NCBI RefSeq assembly: GCF_006864535.1
Contig: NZ_QHLL01000014.1
Location: 1 to 39,824, forward strand
DNA: 39,824 nt
From: Campylobacter sp. MIT 12-8780
Lineage (GTDB): Bacteria > Campylobacterota > Campylobacteria > Campylobacterales > Campylobacteraceae
Reading direction: 5' to 3'
Below are positions 35,115-39,824 of the stretch, one piece after another. The notes under the pieces were generated by a model. It was not told the origin of the DNA and ran no database searches. It worked only from the letters and a program-made list of their open reading frames with translations. Every line of letters starts with the position of its first letter. Position 1 is the first letter of the stretch. The position numbers were made by a program, and so were the translations under genes.

Positions 35115-35545
35115 GCGTAAGCAGAAAGGCTATAAATTTCGATTTATACACAAATGAGCTAAAAAAGCACTTCCAAGACACAAGAGAAGCTTATGCACAG
35201 GTCAAAGAGTTTATGCTCAAAAATGGTTTTGAGCATAGGCAGTATTCAGGGTATGCTTCTAAAAATTCTTTAAGTGAAAGAGCAATTTCTAAACTAAGCA
35301 CTAAACTTGTCACAAACTTCCCTTGGCTAGCTTCTTGTGTAAAAAGATTTGATGTTACTGATATTGGGGAACAATATGATTTAACAGATCAACTGCAAAT
35401 TCTTTCAAAATCTATTCATAAAGATATACCTAAAAATTCTCCAGATAAAGAAGCCAAGCTTGCAGAACTTAGAACTGAAATTAACAAAGCTACCCAATCT
35501 AAAACTCATAATTTAAACACCAAAAATAAAAACATAGAAAGATAG
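35111..35545 (+). CDS. vapD: VapD-type endoribonuclease toxin with C-terminal tail
   Basis: 144 residues from GTG 35111. The first ~100 residues match VapD, a Cas2-related RNase: KAINFDLYTNELKKHF (Asp11 in the usual place), QVKEFMLKNGFEHRQYSGY, TKLVTNFPWLASCVKRFDV and QYDLTDQLQ. Ordinary VapD proteins are about 95 residues. The extra C-terminal part carries KEAKLAELRTEINKATQS and ends NKNIER, the tail shared with proteins ending at 7249, 12284 and 30515. It probably arrests growth when free of its partner and may stabilise the plasmid. Confidence 0.88.
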   Translation: MSVSRKAINFDLYTNELKKHFQDTREAYAQVKEFMLKNGFEHRQYSGYASKNSLSERAISKLSTKLVTNFPWLASCVKRFDVTDIGEQYDLTDQLQILSKSIHKDIPKNSPDKEAKLAELRTEINKATQSKTHNLNTKNKNIER

Positions 35546-35562
35546 TTTTGTAATATCGTTTA

Positions 35563-35700
35563 GTATATTAAATAGCATTAATATCTATTTAATATACAAT
35601 ATTTATAAAATATATTAAAAATATTTTATAAATATTTATTAGTCAATGAAAAAATATTTTTACAATATTGTATTAATATTTTTATGATATTATTTCATTA
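35563..35700. repeat. Cluster of AT-rich palindromes before parA
   Basis: Two perfect inverted repeats follow each other: 13-base arms at 35563-35575/35585-35597 and 16-base arms at 35598-35613/35621-35636. More AAAAATATT...AATATTTTT units continue to ~35690. The cluster fills the gap between vapD and parA and is of the same style as those before 17174 and 34800. A partition site or ParA/RHH operator is likely. Confidence 0.6.
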
Positions 35701-35733
35701 TAAAATTTACTTTTTATCAAAAAAGGAGGTTAT

Positions 35734-36414
35734 ATGGTTATTTCAATAGTCAATGAAAAAGGTGGCAGTGGCAAAACTACTTTAGCAGTAAATTTGGCAG
35801 CTCGTTTAGCAGAAGATGATGATAATGTTTTGTTAATAGATGCTGATCCACAAAAATCTACTGAGGTTTTTTCAGATATGAGAAGTCAGTCTGGCTTAAA
35901 GCCATTATTTAGCAATGTTTCAAAAACAGGTATAAGTTTGGGCGATGAAATTGAAAGTATGCGTAGCAAATTTGATAGCATAATTGTTGATACAGGTGGT
36001 AGAGATTCAAAGGAAATGCGAAAAGCTATGCTTAAATCAAACATTATTATAATACCAACCATTCCTTCACAATATGATGTCCCAGTTCTTGAGCATATGC
36101 TTGAAATATATGATGACTCAAGACAAATAAATTCCAATCTTTTGGCTTTTGTGCTTATCAATAGAAGTTCGCCAAATCCATTTTTAGCCAAAGATTTAGA
36201 AAATTTGAGGGAATTTATCAATACGACAAAAGCCGAAAAAGGTTTGGAAAATGTCATTTTGCTTGAGAATGCGTTGTATGAAAGACAAGCCTATAGAAAA
36301 GCTGTAATTGATGGCAAAAGTATTAGAGAATTTTGCACACCAAATGAAAAAGCTTTGAGCGATTTTGAGGCTTTTTATAAAGAATTTTTAGAGCTCGCAA
36401 AAGAAAGAATATAA
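35734..36414 (+). CDS. parA: ParA-type partition ATPase
   Basis: 226 residues. Deviant Walker A is NEKGGSGKTTLAVNLAARLA, Walker A' VLLIDADPQKS, and the switch region IIVDTGGRDSKEM. The short length, without an N-terminal helix-turn-helix, is that of type Ib ParA/ParF proteins, which work with a small ribbon-helix-helix partner. AAGGAGG lies 7 bases before the ATG. The partner is probably the 83-residue gene 9 bases downstream. The palindrome cluster upstream may be the centromere/operator. Confidence 0.92.
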   Translation: MVISIVNEKGGSGKTTLAVNLAARLAEDDDNVLLIDADPQKSTEVFSDMRSQSGLKPLFSNVSKTGISLGDEIESMRSKFDSIIVDTGGRDSKEMRKAMLKSNIIIIPTIPSQYDVPVLEHMLEIYDDSRQINSNLLAFVLINRSSPNPFLAKDLENLREFINTTKAEKGLENVILLENALYERQAYRKAVIDGKSIREFCTPNEKALSDFEAFYKEFLELAKERI

Positions 36415-36423
36415 GGAGTTATT

Positions 36424-36675
36424 ATGGGATTTAAAGCAATGAGTAAAAAAAATGAACACGCTTCAAAGGAAGAAGATTTTTTAAATTCTGCTCGGGGTGA
36501 AACTTCGTTGCAAAAAAACTACAGGCCAAAAATACCAGCTAAAAGCAAAAGAAAACAAATAGCTTTTTATCTTAATGATGAGGAAATGGCTATTTTAAAA
36601 GAAGCTGCATACAAAATAAATATGAATGTTTCTCAATATCTACGATTTAAAGTTTTTAGTGGAGATAAAAGTTAA
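36424..36675 (+). CDS. Small putative ribbon-helix-helix protein (ParB/ParG-like)
   Basis: 83 residues. The N-terminal ~40 are charged and flexible. Residues ~44-78 (KQIAFYLNDEEMAILKEAA, then NMNVSQYLRFKVF) have the strand-helix-helix pattern of ribbon-helix-helix DNA-binding proteins such as ParG or MobC-type regulators. Start ATG 36424 has AAGGAG; an ATG at 36439 is an alternative. Directly behind ParA, so the centromere-binding partner is the best guess. Confidence 0.7.
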   Translation: MGFKAMSKKNEHASKEEDFLNSARGETSLQKNYRPKIPAKSKRKQIAFYLNDEEMAILKEAAYKINMNVSQYLRFKVFSGDKS

Positions 36676-36723
36676 TTTATGGTATTTTAAGCTTGTTTTA
36701 CTTATTATTTTGGAGTTATGGAT

Positions 36724-36748
36724 TTTAAAATAATCGACCGATAAATTT
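36724..36748 (-). repeat. Right copy of 25-bp inverted site (putative recombination site)
   Basis: Exact inverted copy of 563-587. The central dinucleotide (AC on the plus strand) is at 36737-36738. It lies between the end of the putative ParB-like gene and the end of the serine recombinase gene, whose stop codon is 31 bases away. Identity ends on both sides after 25 bases. Confidence 0.65.
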
Positions 36749-36779
36749 TACTTGAAAAAACTTAAATTTTTATTAATAT

Positions 36780-37406
36780 TTATATTAAAGTAGTATTTTC
36801 AATCCTTTTATGAAGTTTCCTACTCTTGCAAAATAGATAGAAATTTGAATAAGTCCCTTTTTTGCCGAGATAGATCCAAATCGACTTCATCGACATGCCT
36901 TTATTTAGCAATTCTTGTATTATATTTTTCGACTCATCGTGCATACTACTCAAAACACCAAATGGGCGTCCCAAAATCTTTCCGCTTGCTTTTGCTTTTT
37001 CAAGCCCTGCTTTTGTCCTTTGAGATATAAAATCTTTTTCTACTTCAGCTATATAGGCATAAAAAGAAAGTAATAGCTTTGAATGTGGGTTGTTAAAGCT
37101 ACTAAGTTCAAGTTGTTTAAGAAAAACAAATTGGATACCTTTGTTTGACAAGTCTAGTATAAAATTCATTGTTTCAAACATACTTCTGCCGAGTCTTGAA
37201 AGTTCATAAACTATCAAAACATCACCTTTTTTTAGCTTTTTTAATTCATCTATTTTGCGTTTTTTAAAACTCTTTCCTGCACTTTGTTGAACTTCTATAA
37301 ATCTATCTATAATGAGCTTTTCTTTTTGTGCATATTCTAAAATTTGCATTTTTTGAACATCTGTATCTTGCTTATTTGTGCTTACCCTTACATATGCTAC
37401 AACCAT
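36780..37406 (-). CDS. Serine recombinase (resolvase/invertase)
   Basis: 208 residues. Catalytic domain: VVAYVRVSTNKQDTDVQ with nucleophile Ser9, VLIVYELSRLGRSMFE with the conserved Arg pair, and IAEVEKDFISQRTKAGLEKA leading into helix E. A C-terminal helix-turn-helix follows after KILGRPFG. This is the small resolvase/invertase plan. Such enzymes cut at a central dinucleotide of ~25-30 bp palindromic sites. A site of that form ends 31 bases from this gene and another lies before virB2, in inverted orientation. The start overlaps the upstream stop (TAATG). Confidence 0.93.
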   Translation of the reverse strand: MVVAYVRVSTNKQDTDVQKMQILEYAQKEKLIIDRFIEVQQSAGKSFKKRKIDELKKLKKGDVLIVYELSRLGRSMFETMNFILDLSNKGIQFVFLKQLELSSFNNPHSKLLLSFYAYIAEVEKDFISQRTKAGLEKAKASGKILGRPFGVLSSMHDESKNIIQELLNKGMSMKSIWIYLGKKGTYSNFYLFCKSRKLHKRIENTTLI

Positions 37407-37669
37407 TATTCTCTTTTCAATATCTCTTCTTGTATCATTTTATGCTCTAACCTTTCAAGGTATTTTCGATACGATCGTATGGCTTTAAGCGTATTTCTTA
37501 ATCCAATGCAAAAGATTATTAAGATAATTCCGAGAAAAGTCAAACCTGTAATAAGATTTGCCTTATCATCATAATGCCTAATTGCTACAAGAAATATTAT
37601 TGCCAAATTTCCAAATATGAGATAAATAAATTGTTTCTTTTCTTTATACAATCGATTTAGGGTATTCAC
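37406..37669 (-). CDS. Small two-span membrane protein
   Basis: 87 residues with two hydrophobic helices (about 14-30 and 41-57) and a charged helical C terminus (YRKYLERLEHKMIQEEILK). The stop overlaps the recombinase ATG, so the two are translated together. It may influence or merely accompany the recombinase. No family recognised. Its start is close to the end of the repressor gene upstream. Confidence 0.7.
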   Translation of the reverse strand: MNTLNRLYKEKKQFIYLIFGNLAIIFLVAIRHYDDKANLITGLTFLGIILIIFCIGLRNTLKAIRSYRKYLERLEHKMIQEEILKRE

Positions 37670-37699
37670 AAAATGCCTTTAAAATGAAATTTATTAATT

Positions 37700-38353
37700 T
37701 TAGCATATCTTGCCTTTAATAATGGCTAATATTTTTATCTCTTTTTTAAAATCACTTTCTTTAAGCTTATTTTCCTTACCGCTTAAGGTTTGAAGTCTTA
37801 TTTCATCAAATTCTTTAAAATACTGCACTACAAGAATGCTTCCTTTAAAATCGATGATGATTTTATCGCCATTTTTAAGGTTGCCATCACGCACAACGAC
37901 TAAAATTTCATTATTTTTAGCATAAGGTTCTAATTCATTATGACTAACATTGATAAAACAAATATCAAACTTTCCTATTCCCTCAAATAAACTATCTAAA
38001 AACCAAGATTTTATATTAAGAGGTTCTTGTTCGCACTTGCCATCCATAAAGTTATTAATTCCTTTATAAACAGCACAAATGCTTTCTTTTGTTTCTTTGA
38101 ATTCAAGCTTTTTGCTTGGATCTATACCATACTTTATAAAAGCTTCATTAAGGCTCATATCAGTATCAAAATAATCAAATCCTATACCTGTGCCTTGTAA
38201 AATTTTCCATTTTACCCCTTGAGTAAGGGGATTAACATTGTTTTCATAAGAATTTATACTACCTCTAGCTACACCTATTTTTTCGCCAAATTCTCTTTGA
38301 CTTAATCCATAAATATTGCGTAAATCTCGTAATTTTTCGCCGATCGTTTTCAT
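37700..38353 (-). CDS. CI/LexA-like repressor with inactive S24 domain
   Basis: 217 residues. N-terminal helix-turn-helix (IGEKLRDLRNIYGLSQREFG, recognition helix around VARGSINSYE). The C-terminal domain follows the S24/LexA fold (HNELEPYAKNNEILVVV, GSILVVQYF, ETLSGKENK-type strands), but the catalytic Ser of the usual SMEP motif is replaced (ELEP) and the Lys position reads Gln (VVQYF). Self-cleavage therefore looks impossible, so release from DNA would need another signal. It lies upstream of the recombinase genes and may control them. Confidence 0.8.
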   Translation of the reverse strand: MKTIGEKLRDLRNIYGLSQREFGEKIGVARGSINSYENNVNPLTQGVKWKILQGTGIGFDYFDTDMSLNEAFIKYGIDPSKKLEFKETKESICAVYKGINNFMDGKCEQEPLNIKSWFLDSLFEGIGKFDICFINVSHNELEPYAKNNEILVVVRDGNLKNGDKIIIDFKGSILVVQYFKEFDEIRLQTLSGKENKLKESDFKKEIKILAIIKGKIC

Positions 38354-38360
38354 AGTTATA

Positions 38361-39044
38361 TTATTTCTCCTTTATGAATTTGTTAAAAAAATCATCAGAG
38401 CTTTTTTCTTGATTTTCCTTTTCTTTCCTGCTCTCTTTATGCTTATTAATAAGATAATCAGCTCTTTCTTGATTGATTTCAATAAGATAATTCAAGTAAT
38501 CTTCACACAAATGATTGTATTTATACTTTTTGCATAAAAAGCTTGCTCTATTTATGCTCCCTTTAAAATCGCCTTTATCTGACTCATACAAATCCCTTTG
38601 TTTATCAAAAGCTTTTTGTTGTTCTTTATTTAAATTTTCGTAAATTAAAGTCTCTATGCGTTTTATGTCATTCTCTTCGCCTGAAAAGTATGGTGGGATC
38701 ATTGCAAATGTTACTACCCAGTAAATTAATAACATTAAAGTATTAAAGAATGCAAACGATAGACTATTCCTACCTGCATCTAAGAAAATGGCTTCAAAAA
38801 GTATTAAAATAGAAAATAAAAGCACATAAATACCAAAATCATCTATAAAAGATATAGGAAAAAGATTTGCAATATCACTTGAAATAAACACCAAGTTAGA
38901 AAACAGGGCAAAACAAATTGTCAAAATGCAAATAATCAACATTGTCGAAATGTAAATAACTAACATTGTTTTCCCCTTAACTTCACTAGCATCCATATCA
39001 ACATCTTGGCATCCAAGATTGCCACTATCAATTTTTATTTTCAT
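38361..39044 (-). CDS. Membrane protein with cytoplasmic helical tail
   Basis: 227 residues. Three hydrophobic segments lie at about 29-55, 68-88 and 93-117. The remaining ~110 residues are charged and helical with two Cys (SFLCKKYKYNHLCEDYL), and a Lys/Glu-rich end (RKEKENQEKSSDDFF). GGAGG precedes the ATG. It ends 7 bases from the repressor start. I recognise no family. It resembles in style the cut membrane gene at 1-433. Confidence 0.7.
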   Translation of the reverse strand: MKIKIDSGNLGCQDVDMDASEVKGKTMLVIYISTMLIICILTICFALFSNLVFISSDIANLFPISFIDDFGIYVLLFSILILFEAIFLDAGRNSLSFAFFNTLMLLIYWVVTFAMIPPYFSGEENDIKRIETLIYENLNKEQQKAFDKQRDLYESDKGDFKGSINRASFLCKKYKYNHLCEDYLNYLIEINQERADYLINKHKESRKEKENQEKSSDDFFNKFIKEK

Positions 39045-39054
39045 TTTTCCTCCT

Positions 39055-39303
39055 TTAACAATTTAAATCTATATTGCTAAAATACATAACAATAAGTAAT
39101 ACACAACATATGAAAGCACATATTATAATAATAAGCCCACAAATATACAAAAAAGCACTTTTATAATCCCTTGCTTTTATTTTTTTAATAGCATCATTAA
39201 ACATTTTGCAAAAAATACAAATACCTATTATAAAAGAAAACACTATTAAAGAAATAAGAATTATTGATAAAGAAATACGAATTATTGAAAATATAGTGCT
39301 CAT
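39055..39303 (-). CDS. Small membrane protein, 82 aa
   Basis: 82 residues from ATG 39303 (AAGGG upstream, 4 bases after the previous stop). The frame is open further upstream but would overlap the YopX gene. Two long hydrophobic helices (about 4-32 and 53-76) flank a short basic loop (KKIKARDYKSAF). Unknown function. It is part of the minus-strand cluster. Confidence 0.65.
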   Translation of the reverse strand: MSTIFSIIRISLSIILISLIVFSFIIGICIFCKMFNDAIKKIKARDYKSAFLYICGLIIIICAFICCVLLIVMYFSNIDLNC

Positions 39304-39307
39304 CGCT

Positions 39308-39760
39308 TTACCCTTGTTTAAATAAATCTGCATTCTCGTGGATATTGCCGATGACACTTGCAAATTCTTTCCACTCATCGTAGTCCTCTAGCATTAAGGA
39401 TATTTTGGCGTTTTTAGAACTTCCAGCCTTGTCTATACTTACTCCTTCAAAAAGACTAAAACACACCTCAAAAATGTCTCTTTTAAAGCCACATTTAAGT
39501 TCTAAAATATCTCCTACAAAGATTTTCACGCCGTTTTTGTCTTTTAAGCCTGTGTAAAGCTCAATTTCTGCTTTTTCTATATTTTGATAATAACCTTTTT
39601 CACCTTCACTAGACATCTGCATATAACTTTTAAATTTTCTTATTTCTATACACATATCACCACAACGCTCGCCATCCATTGACTCATAACCATCTTCACA
39701 AAGAGCATACTCTTGTCTTTGTATATCCCACACCCTAAAATCAAAGTCTTGTAGTTTCAT
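39308..39760 (-). CDS. YopX-domain protein
   Basis: 150 residues with the YopX pattern known from phages and mobile elements: FRVWDIQRQEYAL near the start, LYTGLKDKNGVKIFVGDIL in the middle and SVIGNIHENADLF at the end. The function of the family is unclear. It is common in prophage and plasmid accessory genes. A strong GGAGG precedes the ATG. Confidence 0.85.
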   Translation of the reverse strand: MKLQDFDFRVWDIQRQEYALCEDGYESMDGERCGDMCIEIRKFKSYMQMSSEGEKGYYQNIEKAEIELYTGLKDKNGVKIFVGDILELKCGFKRDIFEVCFSLFEGVSIDKAGSSKNAKISLMLEDYDEWKEFASVIGNIHENADLFKQG

Positions 39761-39775
39761 TTTTTACCTCCTTAT

Positions 39776-39824
39776 TTATTTATGAATGTGCCTATATTCA
39801 TCTTCAATCAAATCATCGCCTAAA
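39776..39824 (-). CDS. 3' end of a gene cut by the window edge
   Basis: An open minus-strand frame enters from the window edge and stops at 39776-39778. Only the last 15 residues are seen (LGDDLIEDEYRHIHK). It is 15 bases upstream of the YopX gene on the same strand, so it belongs to the same operon. It is too short to identify. Confidence 0.45.
   Translation of the reverse strand, partial: LGDDLIEDEYRHIHK

Noticed and set aside
563-36748. The 25-bp inverted repeats as ends of a large transposon
   Set aside because: No transposase was found inside, the ends do not look like Tn3, Tn7 or IS termini, no flanking target duplication is evident, and the internal palindrome with an asymmetric centre fits a recombinase site better.
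563-36748. The two 25-bp sites as attL/attR of an integrated plasmid
   Set aside because: Integration through one site would leave direct repeats, but these are inverted.
1-39824. tet(O) or other resistance genes, expected on pTet-like plasmids
   Set aside because: No ribosomal-protection GTPase or other resistance gene motif was seen anywhere in the window.

Overview
The window looks like most of a conjugative plasmid from Campylobacter (C. jejuni/C. coli type), or a close relative. This is inferred from the very AT-rich DNA, the A/T-ending codons, and a VirB/VirD4 operon with a fused VirB3-VirB4 followed by ssb, which resembles the Cmg transfer system of pTet/pCC31-type plasmids. There is no tet(O), rRNA, tRNA, CRISPR array or insertion sequence, and both window ends cut through genes.

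Layout. (1) Positions 1-433: cut membrane protein on the minus strand. (2) 601-17056: one long plus-strand transfer operon: virB2, virB3/4 fusion, ssb, a BRO-N gene, virB5, virB6, two unknown genes, virB7-virB11, an unknown gene, virD4, a lipoprotein, a TrbM-like protein, a coiled-coil membrane protein and an unknown gene, closed by a hairpin at 17061-17085. No VirB1-type transglycosylase was seen. (3) 17174-25528: a 56-aa protein, a topoisomerase III-like enzyme and a ~2020-aa methylase-helicase whose 5' end overlaps a second convincing 231-codon reading frame. (4) 25587-26782: an Abi_2-type abortive-infection gene with its own promoter and a tiny membrane protein. (5) 26853-29203: relaxase and MobC-like accessory gene on the minus strand, then an oriT candidate with an IncP-like TATCCTG/C nick sequence. 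(6) 29204-31827: probable leading region: a small charged protein, an EexN-type exclusion lipoprotein, an unknown tailed protein and a Toprim primase-like protein. (7) 31860-32377: iteron-rich replication origin, then a RepA that looks like a RepA-type helicase joined to a winged-helix initiator. (8) 34200-36675: membrane protein, VapD-type toxin with partner, ParA and a small putative ribbon-helix-helix protein. (9) 36780-39824: minus-strand cluster: serine recombinase, small membrane proteins, a CI-like repressor without S24 catalytic residues, a YopX-domain protein and a cut gene.

Three points stand out. First, an exact 25-bp sequence occurs 14 bp before virB2 (563-587) and, inverted, 31 bp beyond the stop of the serine recombinase gene (36724-36748). 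It is an imperfect palindrome around an asymmetric GT dinucleotide, the architecture of a serine-recombinase crossover site, so a 36-kb segment carrying the transfer genes, oriT and origin may invert. Second, four otherwise different proteins (stops at 7249, 12284, 30515, 35545) share a C-terminal tail of pattern K-x3-[LI]-A-x-[IL]-x2-E. One of them is VapD and two may be RNase-like. These could be proteins exported by this T4SS into the recipient. Third, two unrelated proteins appear to be encoded in different frames over 19578-20273.

All family assignments come from reading motifs by eye. No database search was run.
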